Positions 26,832 to 36,106 of a DNA stretch of 64,000 nucleotides are shown piece after piece (the stretch's first letter is position 1; every line of letters begins with the position of its first letter). The position numbers were made by a program, and so were the translations under genes. The stretch spans positions 806,001 through 870,000 of the forward strand of contig NZ_CP014571.1 of assembly GCF_017357425.1 (NCBI RefSeq). Direction: 5' to 3'. The notes under the pieces were generated by a model. That model made no database searches. It was not told the DNA's origin and saw only the letters and a program-made list of their open reading frames with translations. Source of the DNA: Arthrobacter sp. D5-1 (GTDB lineage: Bacteria; Actinomycetota; Actinomycetes; Actinomycetales; Micrococcaceae).

Positions 26832-26849
26832 CTTGTGTTCGCAGTGATC
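26825..26849. promoter_or_regulatory. Inverted repeat in the tctC-citA divergent promoter
   Basis: GATCACT (26825-26831) and AGTGATC (26843-26849) form 7-bp arms with an 11-base spacer, overlapping the Crp/GlxR-type site. It is a candidate binding site for the response regulator. Confidence 0.5.
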
Positions 26850-26896
26850 TTTAAGTTCATTGCGTTCACGGTTTTTGGCCGTTTGATCTGGCCTTA

Positions 26897-26924
26897 CGTA
26901 CCGCTGGGGTATAGTTCCGGTACG
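26897..26924. promoter_or_regulatory. Inverted repeat around a -10-like box before citA
   Basis: CGTACCG (26897-26903) and CGGTACG (26918-26924) flank TATAGT (26910-26915), a likely -10 element for the sensor kinase gene. Confidence 0.45.
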
Positions 26925-26983
26925 CCACGGGGGAAGCTGCAATCCACCCTCCCGCTCACTGGCACCACCAAAGGAACCCAGCA

Positions 26984-28609
26984 GTGACTCGACTGTCTCG
27001 AAGAAGAGGAATGTCCCTGGCGGGGCAGTACCTTGTGCTGCAGTTGCTCATTGTCCTGGCTGTTCTTGTGGCGGTGGTGGCCATTTCACTCGCCCAATCC
27101 GCTGCTGTTTTCGAACGGACAGAGGGGCGTCGGGCACTGTCCGCTGCCGAGGCTTTGGGCAACAACCCCACCGTGCGCGCGTTGCTGCCCACAGCCGAAC
27201 CCCGCGCCGGTTCCGCACTTCCCGCCGTGGCCGAATCCGTCCGCACCGTGTCGGGATCTTCCCACGTGGCCCTCGCCAAGCTGGACGGTACGGTGGTGGC
27301 CTCGTCCGATCCCAGCCTGGTAGGACAATCGCTGCCCCTCGGTGAAAGCAGGGTCATGGAGGGCCGGGCGTGGACCGGCGTCCTGCCGACCGGTGGAGGG
27401 GCCGTACTTTCCGCCCATGTCCCCGTCCTGGATGACGCCGGAATCATGATCGGCGTAGCTTCCGTCAGCAGGAACTACCCCTCCACCATCGAGCGCCTGG
27501 GCGATGCCGTGCCCAACCTCCTCACCTACCTGGGTGTTGCCAGCGTCCTGGGCGTCGCCGGATCCCTCCTGTTGTCACGCCGCGTCAAACGGCAAACCCT
27601 TGGCATGGAACCGCGGGAGATCACGGGACTGGTTGAAAACAGGGAAGCGATGCTGCAGGGCCTGAAGGAAGGGGTGGTGGCCCTGGATCCCCATGAGCGC
27701 ATCACGGTGGCCAACCAGAGTGCCCGCCAACTCCTTGGACTGCCCGCGGACTGTGTGGGAAAGAAGCTGCGATCCCTCCACGTCGACCCGGCCTTGAAGA
27801 TCGTCCTGACCCGTGAACAGTCCGACCCCGACCAGCTGGTGCTCGTGGGGGAGCGGCTGGTGGTCATGAACCGCGTGGCACTGCGCTCGCGCGGCCGCGA
27901 CATCGGTTCGGTGACAACGCTGAGAGACCGGACCGAGTTGTCCTCTTTGGAGAGCGAACTCGGCGCCACCCGCACCGTCACTGACACCCTAAGAGCTCAA
28001 GCGCACGAGTTCGCCAACCAGCTCCACGTCATCTCCGGGCTCATCCAGATCGGCGAATACGACTCCGTGGTCCAGTTCGTCAACGGCGCCACCGTGGACC
28101 GCACCCGGCTCAATGACGACGTCACCAGCCGGATCGAGGACCCTGCGCTCGCCGCCCTCCTGATCGCCAAAGCCAGTCTTGCCACCGAACGGGGCGTGGA
28201 ACTGCAACTGGATCCGGACTCTGCGCTGCCACGCGTCAAAGAGGAACTGTCGCGCGACCTCACCACCGTGGTGGGCAACCTGGTGGACAACGCGTTCGAC
28301 GCCGTCACTGGCCGCACCGGGGCTTCGGTCCGCGTGTTGGTGGTCAACTCGCCGGACGGTGTCACGGTTACCGTCCGGGACAACGGACCGGGTGTTCCCT
28401 CCGGCTCCGCGGAAGACATCTTTCGTCAGGGCTTTTCCACCAAGGACCCGGGGCCCGGTGATGCGAGGGGATTTGGCTTGGCGCTGTCGCGGGTGATCTG
28501 CCGGCGGTCGGGAGGGGACCTCACTGTGTCCAACGACAACGGAGCCGTGTTCACAGCGCGGTTCGGAAAGCACGAACCAGATTCAAGCGAAGGGGCAGCG
28601 AAGCCGTGA
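26984..28609 (+). CDS. CitA/DcuS-family sensor histidine kinase
   Basis: A 541-aa membrane kinase that senses di- or tricarboxylates outside the cell. Transmembrane segments lie at about 17-37 and 178-198, with a PAS-like sensor (single Cache) between. After a cytoplasmic PAS domain the SpoOB-like H-box AQAHEFANQLHVISGLIQIG holds the phospho-acceptor His341. The ATPase domain has NLVDNAFDA, DNGPGVP and GFGLALSRVI. GTG 26984 follows AAGGAA by 8 bases. Its stop overlaps the response-regulator start. It faces tctCBA, matching the known pairing of CitAB-type systems with citrate importers. Confidence 0.93.
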   Translation: MTRLSRRRGMSLAGQYLVLQLLIVLAVLVAVVAISLAQSAAVFERTEGRRALSAAEALGNNPTVRALLPTAEPRAGSALPAVAESVRTVSGSSHVALAKLDGTVVASSDPSLVGQSLPLGESRVMEGRAWTGVLPTGGGAVLSAHVPVLDDAGIMIGVASVSRNYPSTIERLGDAVPNLLTYLGVASVLGVAGSLLLSRRVKRQTLGMEPREITGLVENREAMLQGLKEGVVALDPHERITVANQSARQLLGLPADCVGKKLRSLHVDPALKIVLTREQSDPDQLVLVGERLVVMNRVALRSRGRDIGSVTTLRDRTELSSLESELGATRTVTDTLRAQAHEFANQLHVISGLIQIGEYDSVVQFVNGATVDRTRLNDDVTSRIEDPALAALLIAKASLATERGVELQLDPDSALPRVKEELSRDLTTVVGNLVDNAFDAVTGRTGASVRVLVVNSPDGVTVTVRDNGPGVPSGSAEDIFRQGFSTKDPGPGDARGFGLALSRVICRRSGGDLTVSNDNGAVFTARFGKHEPDSSEGAAKP

Positions 28610-29274
28610 TCAAGGTACTGATTGTTGACGACGACTTCATGGTGGCCAAGGTGCACGCCGGATTCATTCAACGGACCCCAGGGTTCGGGGTGGTGGGCGT
28701 GGCGCATACGGGTGCCCAGGCCTTGGCGGAGACGCAAAGGCTCCAGCCCGACCTTGTGTTGTTGGACATCCATCTTCCCGACATCAATGGCTTGGACCTC
28801 ATGCACCAGCTGCGGGACGTCGCTCCCGACCTGGACGTGCTGGTGATCAGCGCGGCCCGCGAAGTGGAGACCGTGCGGAAGGCCTTGCGTGGCGGGATTG
28901 TGCACTACCTCATCAAGCCGTTCTCCCAAGCTGACCTGCAGGAACGGCTGGAGCACTACCTCAGTGCTTACCAAGGGCTGGATGCTTCGAAACAGGAGGC
29001 CGAACAGTCAGACGTCAATCGGGTCTTTGGCCTGGGTGTTTCCGAGCGGACGCTGCCCAAAGGGTGCAGCGTGGAGACCCTCGAATTGGTTGAGTCCGCG
29101 CTGAAGTCGGCCCCGGGTGACCTTTCCGCTGCTGAGCTTGCCGAGCAACTGGGGACCTCACGCGTCAGCGCCCGCCGTTACCTTGAGTACCTCCACGACG
29201 AGGGGGCGCTGGACGTCCGACTCAAGTACGGCGTCGGACGTCCTGAAAGGCGATATGTGCTGAAGGGGCGGTGA
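28606..29274 (+). CDS. CitB/DcuR-family response regulator
   Basis: A 222-aa response regulator. The receiver domain has the acidic pocket D8-D10 and the phospho-acceptor Asp54 (LLDIHLPD), with Lys in LIKPF. The C-terminal domain (about 155-210) has a helix-turn-helix (SAAELAEQLGTSRVSARRYL) of the CitB/DcuR type. The GTG start overlaps the kinase stop by 4 bases. It presumably activates the divergent tctC promoter. Confidence 0.93.
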   Translation: MIKVLIVDDDFMVAKVHAGFIQRTPGFGVVGVAHTGAQALAETQRLQPDLVLLDIHLPDINGLDLMHQLRDVAPDLDVLVISAAREVETVRKALRGGIVHYLIKPFSQADLQERLEHYLSAYQGLDASKQEAEQSDVNRVFGLGVSERTLPKGCSVETLELVESALKSAPGDLSAAELAEQLGTSRVSARRYLEYLHDEGALDVRLKYGVGRPERRYVLKGR

Positions 29275-29328
29275 GGCCACACCAGCCCTGGCCGTTCCGC
29301 AGCGCCTTTCGGACGCGGGAGGTCGTCG

Positions 29329-31854
29329 TCAGTTCCCACCGGACAGTGCAGCTGCGGTACGTTCAGCCCTGCCCGCTGGGTGGTGGGTTTCCCTGCCGTC
29401 GGCATGTACGAGCGTGTATTGAATCGGGCTGTTTACGGTGACTGCGCTGCCGCTCAGCGTGATCTCGATGCTCCCGTACGGGGTGGGTGTGCTGGCTTCC
29501 AGGCGGTCCACGGTTCCATAGGCGGGAGAGATCTTCGCGCGGGTGAAGCCCGGTTCGGCCGGGGCTACTCCAGCGATGTGTTGGATAAGGTCGCGTGTGG
29601 GTGTTGAGCTCCAGCCGTGTGCCGGCGTTCCCCAGCCCCAGCACTCACCGAAGGTGTCCCATCCGTCCTGGAGGAACGTCGACCAGCGGCGGATGCTGCT
29701 GAGTATGAGGTCGGGCCGTTGAGCTTTGGCGTATGCGTCGTGGACGAGGAAGGATGCGAATGGCTGGGCTACTACTGTCTCGCTTTCAGTGTTCCAATCA
29801 ACGAGGCGGTCTCCTTTGATTTGGCGGGCTATTTTCTCCTCGTCGTACGTGCCGTTGCCGCCGATCCAGGATCTGGTGACCTGACGGACTGGGTTGCTTA
29901 TCCAGTCAATGACCCGGGAAATCCGGTGTGCAGGGGCAAGGCCGCTGGTGATGGGGGCTCCGGAGATTTGGGATGCCGCGGGCTGAGGCGTCCCGTCGAC
30001 TATGTGGTCGATGTAGGTCCCGCGTCTTTCGTCCCAGAAGATCTCGTAGCCTGTGCGGACTTTGACGTACAAAGCCTTTGCCCATGAGGCATCGCCGGCG
30101 TTGCCAAGAAATTCTGCGATGTCTGCGTATTCGAGCAGTCCCGCTGCCCAGAAAGCGGTATCTATGGAGCTTTCACCGTTGAGGAAGATGCTTGACCAGT
30201 CAGTCAGGGTCCATTCGGGCAAGTTGGCCAGTAGCCCGCCGTCTGTCAGGTAGGGTACGAACCATTCCAGAATGCGGCGGGCGGTGGGAGCAGCTGCTGT
30301 CAGCGTGTCGCGGTCGGCGGTGTAGCGGAAGATATTGTGCAGGCCGTGGACCCAATAGAGGGACCACTCCGGGATCGTGAATCCTTGGCTGTGTTCAAGG
30401 TCCCCCACAACGCTCATCGGGAGAATGCCGTCCGGGCGGGGCGAGTTGGCGAGTTCGATGTACCAGTGGGGCAGTCGCCAGTCCTCGGAGGTGGTGAGGT
30501 TTACCATCTGGTGTACCACTGCGTCGCCGACCCATGAACGTTGTTCCCTGGTGGGGCAGTCAACGTAGGCATCCAATGAGTTGAGTGCCACGGTACGGAT
30601 GCCCGCCAAGTAGAGCTTGTCCAGTTCGGCGTCACTGGATCGGAAGTACGAGGTGCCTGTTCGCTGTGACAGGTACTCGCGGACCCGGAGATTGCTGAGC
30701 CGGACCGTGCCTGCGTGGGGAACAGTGATGATCATGCTGATCCAGCGGAGGCCGTTGATTTCCTGGGCAACGAAAGTATCGTCCCTGCCCCTCGCGATGT
30801 ATCTGGCGCCGGTCCTTGGCGCATGGTGTCCGGCGGTTTCGGGAGTGGTGTCGGGCGCTTCACGGTAAAGGATGTCGATGGTCGTTCCGGCAGGCGCTTC
30901 CAGCGAGAAGGCCGTGTGTCCGGCAACGATGCGGCCGAAGTCGAAGGAGATGGCCCGGGTTACCGGGCCGGTCACGTCAAAACCCACGTCACCGGGTTGC
31001 ACCTCAGCCATCGCGGAAGTCAGGCCGTGCCAGAGGGTCCGGACATTGTCTACGGGGTCTTCTGCCGCAGTTGCCAGGGGTCTGCTGTTGCCCATGGCAG
31101 CGGCAACTGGTGCTACTTCGTCGCCGCCGCAGGCGCCGATGGGGCGGGGAAGCAGGGCCCCGAAGGGGTCTGAAGGCGGTCGCGTCGCTCCCAGGCCCGA
31201 GAGGTGAACAACCGGCTGGACGTGCGCTGCGCTCCAGGTTCCTCCGGTTCCCTCCTTCCATTCGGGTTCCAGGAGGCGGGCGTCGAAGACCTCGACCGGG
31301 ACTCCTCCGGCGAAGCCTCTGCGGGGAGGTTCGGACCATGCGGTCGCATGTTGGACTTCCCAGTCCGCGCCGCTCACGAACCAGTCCTGCCCCAGCTGCA
31401 TCTCTAAAGCCAGGACACCAGTGGAACCGAAGTTCCCGGTGCCTGCTGCTGGTTGCCAGAATGAATTGGCGGCACCGTAGTAGGTAACCAGCACAACCAC
31501 TTGGTTGCTGCCCTCCTGGAGGAGGGCGGCGACATCGTAGGAGTCGTAGTGCAGCTTTCTTGGCTGGGAGCGGACGGGGCCCCGGCCCGCTTCTTCACCG
31601 TTGACGTACAGGACGTAGCGGGAGTCTGCGGTGAGGCGCAGCGGGGCTGTGGTGGGAAGGGTGTCGACGGTCAGGGTTGACCGGTAGAGATGCCGGGAAA
31701 AAGGGGCGGTGCGCGCACCCCGCGCCATCCTGTCCTTCGAGGAAGGCACTGGCTTTTGGCCGATCCATTCGCCACGCCACTGACGGGCCCATGGATGGTT
31801 TTCCAGCAAGTACTCCGGGGTTCCGGTCAGGGTTGCGGCGGCGGTTCGCGTCAC
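29329..31854 (-). CDS. GH78 alpha-L-rhamnosidase
   Basis: An 841-aa enzyme that removes terminal alpha-L-rhamnose from glycosides. N-terminal beta domains contain the carbohydrate-binding-like YVLYVNGEEAGRGPVRSQPR; the (alpha/alpha)6 barrel has the GH78 signature CPTREQRSWVGDAVV near residue 430 and WDTFGECWGWGTPAHGWSS, and a small C-terminal beta domain follows. There is no signal peptide, so it should act on imported rhamnosides. GTG 31854 follows AAGGAG by 7 bases. It is downstream of the MFS gene and under the same LacI control. Confidence 0.92.
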   Translation of the reverse strand: MTRTAAATLTGTPEYLLENHPWARQWRGEWIGQKPVPSSKDRMARGARTAPFSRHLYRSTLTVDTLPTTAPLRLTADSRYVLYVNGEEAGRGPVRSQPRKLHYDSYDVAALLQEGSNQVVVLVTYYGAANSFWQPAAGTGNFGSTGVLALEMQLGQDWFVSGADWEVQHATAWSEPPRRGFAGGVPVEVFDARLLEPEWKEGTGGTWSAAHVQPVVHLSGLGATRPPSDPFGALLPRPIGACGGDEVAPVAAAMGNSRPLATAAEDPVDNVRTLWHGLTSAMAEVQPGDVGFDVTGPVTRAISFDFGRIVAGHTAFSLEAPAGTTIDILYREAPDTTPETAGHHAPRTGARYIARGRDDTFVAQEINGLRWISMIITVPHAGTVRLSNLRVREYLSQRTGTSYFRSSDAELDKLYLAGIRTVALNSLDAYVDCPTREQRSWVGDAVVHQMVNLTTSEDWRLPHWYIELANSPRPDGILPMSVVGDLEHSQGFTIPEWSLYWVHGLHNIFRYTADRDTLTAAAPTARRILEWFVPYLTDGGLLANLPEWTLTDWSSIFLNGESSIDTAFWAAGLLEYADIAEFLGNAGDASWAKALYVKVRTGYEIFWDERRGTYIDHIVDGTPQPAASQISGAPITSGLAPAHRISRVIDWISNPVRQVTRSWIGGNGTYDEEKIARQIKGDRLVDWNTESETVVAQPFASFLVHDAYAKAQRPDLILSSIRRWSTFLQDGWDTFGECWGWGTPAHGWSSTPTRDLIQHIAGVAPAEPGFTRAKISPAYGTVDRLEASTPTPYGSIEITLSGSAVTVNSPIQYTLVHADGRETHHPAGRAERTAAALSGGN

Positions 31855-31876
31855 TGGGGTTCTCCTTTTTGGTAAC

Positions 31877-31923
31877 GCCCAGGGCCCGCCTGGTGAAGTT
31901 CTCGACCGTGGCGGGCCGTGGGC
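31877..31923 (-). terminator. Hairpin between the MFS and GH78 genes
   Basis: GCCCAGGGCCCGCC (31877-31890) pairs with 31910-31923 over 14 bp with one mismatch. It lies inside the presumed operon, so it may be a partial terminator or an mRNA-protecting hairpin that lowers GH78 output relative to the transporter. Confidence 0.5.
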
Positions 31924-31950
31924 TTATTGGTACGGATTGGCAGGCGGCTG

Positions 31951-33240
31951 CTACTTCCGAGGGGTGCTGTAGGCAGCCTCGTCCACAACCGGGTCATCGG
32001 CTTCTGCAAGCCCTGCCTTCGGCAGCCGTGAGACCCAGAGCCCGAACCCGCCGGCGATGATGACGAGACCTGAGAGCGCCGCAAGGAGCGCGTTCGGGCT
32101 CACGGCGAGCAGGCCTGGGGCGAAGAGGGCGGCCACTGCAGCAATGACGCGGGCGACGGCGACAATGGTTCCCTGCGCGGTGCTCCTGAGCAATGTCGGG
32201 AATGATTCCTGGGTCCATACCTTGAGGATTCCTTCGAACGCGAAGGCGAGCCCGATGGTTCCGAAGGCGTATCCGAAGGCCAACGTCCAGACGGTCACGC
32301 CCAAGGTCGCCGGGATGGCGAATTGGAGCGCGGCGAAGAGGATACCCAGAATGAACAACCGGATACGGTGCGGGCCATCAACAAGTCGAATGAAAAGGAT
32401 GGCAAATGCGATGCTCACGAAAAGCAGTGCAAGCGAGATCGCCGAAGCTGTTTGTACGTTGGTTCCAGCGACGGTGACATACATGTAGATGCCAAACTGG
32501 CCTTTCGTGTTGGCCGCAATGTTGAACGTTGAGTAGAACAGCGTCAGGGCGATCAGTGAACTGAAGAGGGGCTTCTTGAAGAGCTGGCGGAAGGCCGCCG
32601 GGGCCTTCCCTGTGACGCCGGTATGGGCTTTCAGATCGTCCCGCGCTGTGATCCATTGCCGGGACTCCGGGATCCGGAGCCGGAACAACAGCACGATAAC
32701 AGCCATGAGAACGATGTGTGCATAGAGAAGACGTGCGCCTGTTTCGCCGAGGCCGCCAACAAACAAGCCCATGGTTTGGGCTGCAATCAAGCCCAAATAC
32801 CAGAAGACCTGGCTGAACGCGACAAGCTTCCCGCGGGCGCCCTGGGGAGCGATCTCAGCTATCAGGGCCAGTGACACGGGCAGGTCCGCGCCGGCGGCAA
32901 GGCCCAGCAGCACCACTCCGAGATAGAGCAGTTGTTCGCTGGACGCCGTGGCCATGACCGCGGCGCCGATGACTAGCAGAATCATCGTCGCGGTGAATAC
33001 CCGCCGACGACCAAAGCGGTCCCCGAGAGTGCCGCCGACGATCGATCCCACGGCGATGGAGATCGTCAGCAGAGAGGACAGCAACCCGATCGTCATCGGT
33101 GTGAGCCCCAGCGGTCCTTTGAACAAGACCAGAGCCGTTCCGGTGGAGACAATTGCAGCCGCATCCAAATAGGAGGCCATTCCGGCGACTCCAGCCCGGA
33201 ACCATATTTTGCCCGCTATTGCGGGAGTCTTAGTAGCCAT
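31951..33240 (-). CDS. MFS transporter, probably for rhamnosides
   Basis: A 429-aa major facilitator with 12 predicted helices. The loop 2-3 motif GTLGDRFGRRRVF and its weaker repeat are present. ATG 33240 is chosen because the longer frame upstream overlaps the operators. It precedes GH78 on the same strand and is divergent from the LacI gene, so it likely imports the rhamnose-containing substrate of the rhamnosidase. Specificity cannot be read from sequence. Confidence 0.88.
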   Translation of the reverse strand: MATKTPAIAGKIWFRAGVAGMASYLDAAAIVSTGTALVLFKGPLGLTPMTIGLLSSLLTISIAVGSIVGGTLGDRFGRRRVFTATMILLVIGAAVMATASSEQLLYLGVVLLGLAAGADLPVSLALIAEIAPQGARGKLVAFSQVFWYLGLIAAQTMGLFVGGLGETGARLLYAHIVLMAVIVLLFRLRIPESRQWITARDDLKAHTGVTGKAPAAFRQLFKKPLFSSLIALTLFYSTFNIAANTKGQFGIYMYVTVAGTNVQTASAISLALLFVSIAFAILFIRLVDGPHRIRLFILGILFAALQFAIPATLGVTVWTLAFGYAFGTIGLAFAFEGILKVWTQESFPTLLRSTAQGTIVAVARVIAAVAALFAPGLLAVSPNALLAALSGLVIIAGGFGLWVSRLPKAGLAEADDPVVDEAAYSTPRK

Positions 33241-33288
33241 GTACTCGCCTTCGAGTATTAAGGGGATCCACAGGATCCAAAATGGTTT

Positions 33289-33304
33289 AGTGTATCGGTT
33301 CACT
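33289..33304. promoter_or_regulatory. LacI-type operator, rhamnoside unit, copy 1
   Basis: AGTGTATCGGTTCACT, an imperfect palindrome with central CG, 49 bases before the MFS start. It shares AGTGTATCG(G/A)TTCA with the copy at 33334-33349; centres are 45 bp apart. Confidence 0.72.
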
Positions 33305-33333
33305 GCTACTGCAGCATGAAGCGCTTCGTATGA

Positions 33334-33349
33334 AGTGTATCGATTCAAT
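33334..33349. promoter_or_regulatory. LacI-type operator, rhamnoside unit, copy 2
   Basis: AGTGTATCGATTCAAT, second copy of the same site, closer to the divergent LacI gene. Confidence 0.72.
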
Positions 33350-33468
33350 TTAGTGGTGACAAGAGTTTTCCGCACCCCTGTTCAAGTGTCCGGCGGTAAG
33401 GCTGTGACAAGATTGCGTACGGGCGGTGCGACGGTCACACGCGCGCATGAAGCTTAGGAGTTATATCG

Positions 33469-34473
33469 ATGGGAAGAGTGGCGATCACGGACGTGGCATC
33501 GGCCGCCGGCGTATCAAAAACCACTGTGTCCAACTTTTACAACGCTCCGCATAAGCTGTCCGAGCCAGTGAGGGCCCGGGTGGCTGCAGCCATCCAAAGT
33601 CTTGGATATGTTCGCAGTGACGCCGCGCGGCAATTGCGCGCAGGGCGCAGTACGGTCATCGGTCACCTGACCATCGACATTGGCAGCATGTGGTTTTCCG
33701 AAGTCGCCAACGAAGTGGAGAAACTGGCCGCCGACGCAGGGCTCCACGTCCTGGTCGCCAACACGGCAGGAAACAAGGCGCGCGAGCGACAATATCTTGA
33801 GTTGTTTGCAGCCCAGCAAGTCAGGGGTGTCATCGTTGCAGCTCAGGGAGATGTTGACGCTCAACTGGAAAAGCTGCAGGGCTTCGGTATCCCTTTCGTG
33901 CTCACCGGTCAAAAATCCGAGTCACCAGCCAGGGCCTCTGTCTCCGTAGACGACCGGGCAGGCGGATACCTCGCGGCAAAGCATTTGATTGACCGCGGAA
34001 AAAGACGCATCTGCTTCGTTGGCGGTCCCCTCGACATCCGTCAGATCAACGACCGGTTCCGCGGCGCATCGCAGGCGGTCCGGGAGACTCCGGATGCGTC
34101 ACTGGAAATCGTCCTGGTCGAGGAACGGACACTCTCGGAGGGCAGAAATGCCGCGCAGGCGCTGCTGAGCCGGACGCAGGAAAGAGTGCCCGACGGGATC
34201 TTCGCCGCCAATGACCTCTTGGCGATCGGGTTGCTTGACGGAATACAGCGCGATGGCCGGCTGAAAGTACCCGAAGACATCGCCGTCATAGGTTATGACG
34301 ATCTGGATATCGGCAGCACCAACTCAGTGCCCGTCAGCACGATCCACACGCCCCCCAGAGCCTACGGCCGCGCCGCCATCAACTTGCTCCTTCAACAGCT
34401 CGAGGGCCCTGTCAATGCCGAACAGCGCCACGTGGTCTTTGAGCCCCAGGTCATTGCCCGATCCTCGACATAA
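33469..34473 (+). CDS. LacI-family repressor of the rhamnoside unit
   Basis: A 334-aa LacI/GalR protein. The HTH is VAITDVASAAGVSKTTVSNF, followed by the hinge and effector domain (GHLTIDIGSMWFSEVANEVE, VIGYDDLDIGSTNSVPVSTI). AGGAG lies 8 bases before ATG 33469. It is divergent from the MFS/GH78 pair with two operators between, so it probably represses that pair; rhamnose or a rhamnoside would be the inducer. Confidence 0.9.
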   Translation: MGRVAITDVASAAGVSKTTVSNFYNAPHKLSEPVRARVAAAIQSLGYVRSDAARQLRAGRSTVIGHLTIDIGSMWFSEVANEVEKLAADAGLHVLVANTAGNKARERQYLELFAAQQVRGVIVAAQGDVDAQLEKLQGFGIPFVLTGQKSESPARASVSVDDRAGGYLAAKHLIDRGKRRICFVGGPLDIRQINDRFRGASQAVRETPDASLEIVLVEERTLSEGRNAAQALLSRTQERVPDGIFAANDLLAIGLLDGIQRDGRLKVPEDIAVIGYDDLDIGSTNSVPVSTIHTPPRAYGRAAINLLLQQLEGPVNAEQRHVVFEPQVIARSST

Positions 34474-34520
34474 AGCACGGATGGGATCGGGAACGGCACG
34501 GAATGTGAGGTGCGTCAGGC

Positions 34521-34567
34521 GCCGAAGGGTTGGCCGTGTTGCCCGTCTCATGGGCCAACCCTCCGGC
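34521..34567. terminator. Bidirectional terminator between LacI and the aldehyde dehydrogenase
   Basis: AGGGTTGGCC (34526-34535) and GGCCAACCCT (34553-34562) form a perfect 10-bp stem; GCCG/CGGC extend it past one mismatch to 34521-34567. It separates convergent genes. Confidence 0.7.
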
Positions 34568-34585
34568 AAATGATGCCATTACGGG

Positions 34586-36073
34586 TTAGAACGGGTACCG
34601 GCGAGGCGTGTTCTGGATGCTGATCCACTGGTCGGTGGTAAATTCCTCAATGGCCCAGTCGCCATTGAAACGTCCAAGACCCGAGCTCTTTTCGCCGCCG
34701 AAGGCTACGTGCGGTTCGTCATTGACGGGTGTGTCATTGACGTGCGTCATTCCGGCTTTAATGCCGCGGGCGAAAACCACGCCGCGTTCAGCGCTGCCGG
34801 TAAAGACGGCACTGGACAGACCGAAGTTGCTGTCGTTGGCCAGTTCAAGTGCATGAGCTTCATTCTTGGCGCGGAGAATGCCGACCAAGGGTCCGAAGAT
34901 CTCTTCCTTGGCAATCTCCATGTCAGGTGTGACCTCGGAGAAGATATGAGGCGGCAGGACGTTGCCTTGCACCTCGCCGTCGACGATAACCCGGGCGCCC
35001 TGCTCCCGGGCAGTCCGGATCTTCTCGAGGAGCCCGTCCAACTGTTTGCCGTTAATGACCGGCCCGATCACCGTATTCGGGTCTGCAGGGTTTCCGAATC
35101 CCAGTGTCCTGACGTGTGAAGCGAACTTCTCCACGAACTCATCATGGACGTCGTCTTCGACAATGATCCTGTTGATTGCCATGCAGATCTGACCCTGGTG
35201 CAGGAATTTCCCCATGGCGGCGGCCCTGACTGCCTGATCGATGTCGGCATCTGCCAACACCACGAACGGGCTGTTGCCCCCAAGTTCCAGGGCTACGTGT
35301 TTGAGGTGTTCGCTGCTGGACGCCAAACGCGCGACGTTTTGTCCTACCGGTGTGGAACCCGTGAACGAAATGAATGACGGGACTGGGTGTTCCACAAAGG
35401 CGTCTCCGATTTCCGAACCTGCTCCTACGACGACGCTGAGTGCGCCCGGCGGGAGTCCGGCTTCCTCGAACACTTTTGCCAGGATCAGCCCGCCAGTAGC
35501 AGGTGTATCACTGGCAGGCTTGATGACCACACTGTTTCCCAGGGCCAAGGCCGGGGCGATGGAACGCTGCGTCAAATGCAGGGGAAAGTTCCACGGACTG
35601 ATGACCCCAACGACGCCCAAGGGCCGGCGATAGACCCGGTTCTCTTTGCCTGCCGTGTTCGACTCAAGAATCTTTCCGTGCACACGGTGCGGGAAAGAGG
35701 CGGATTCAACGGTTATGCCAATCGCCGCGCCCAACTCGATGTTGGCCTTCAGGACGGTGCTCCCGGACTCCGCGATGAGCCAGGAAACAATTTCCTCGCG
35801 CCGTTCCTCCATGATCCGGGCTGCTTTCAACATGACTTGCTGGCGAACTGCCGGACTCGTTGCGGCCCAGCTGCGCCCCGCTTCCTCGGCCGTCACGTAT
35901 GCGTCATTAAGGTCGGCTTTATCGGCCTGTTGAATGGTGAGGAGTGTTTCGCCGGTGAAGGGATCCGTCACCTGCAGTTGCCGTGACGAGTTGCCGTCAC
36001 GCCACGTGCCGCCGATGTACTGTTGGCCGGTGATCCAAACGTCTGTGGTGGTTTCCGCGATGTGCGTTGTCAT
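34586..36073 (-). CDS. Benzaldehyde/vanillin-type NAD(P)-dependent aldehyde dehydrogenase
   Basis: A 495-aa aldehyde dehydrogenase, last gene of the mandelonitrile/mandelate cluster. The oxyanion Asn162 (SPWNFP), general base Glu263 (ELGGN) and catalytic Cys297 (QGQICMA) are present. The motif QGQIC and the segment [20 protein letters not shown] match the aromatic-aldehyde dehydrogenases (benzaldehyde, vanillin, salicylaldehyde). AGGAG precedes the ATG. Its place after benzoylformate decarboxylase predicts oxidation of benzaldehyde to benzoate, the job of MdlD in Pseudomonas. Confidence 0.9.
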   Translation of the reverse strand: MTTHIAETTTDVWITGQQYIGGTWRDGNSSRQLQVTDPFTGETLLTIQQADKADLNDAYVTAEEAGRSWAATSPAVRQQVMLKAARIMEERREEIVSWLIAESGSTVLKANIELGAAIGITVESASFPHRVHGKILESNTAGKENRVYRRPLGVVGVISPWNFPLHLTQRSIAPALALGNSVVIKPASDTPATGGLILAKVFEEAGLPPGALSVVVGAGSEIGDAFVEHPVPSFISFTGSTPVGQNVARLASSSEHLKHVALELGGNSPFVVLADADIDQAVRAAAMGKFLHQGQICMAINRIIVEDDVHDEFVEKFASHVRTLGFGNPADPNTVIGPVINGKQLDGLLEKIRTAREQGARVIVDGEVQGNVLPPHIFSEVTPDMEIAKEEIFGPLVGILRAKNEAHALELANDSNFGLSSAVFTGSAERGVVFARGIKAGMTHVNDTPVNDEPHVAFGGEKSSGLGRFNGDWAIEEFTTDQWISIQNTPRRYPF

Positions 36074-36106
36074 GGTGTTCTCCTGATGATGGTGGTGGTT
36101 GATGGT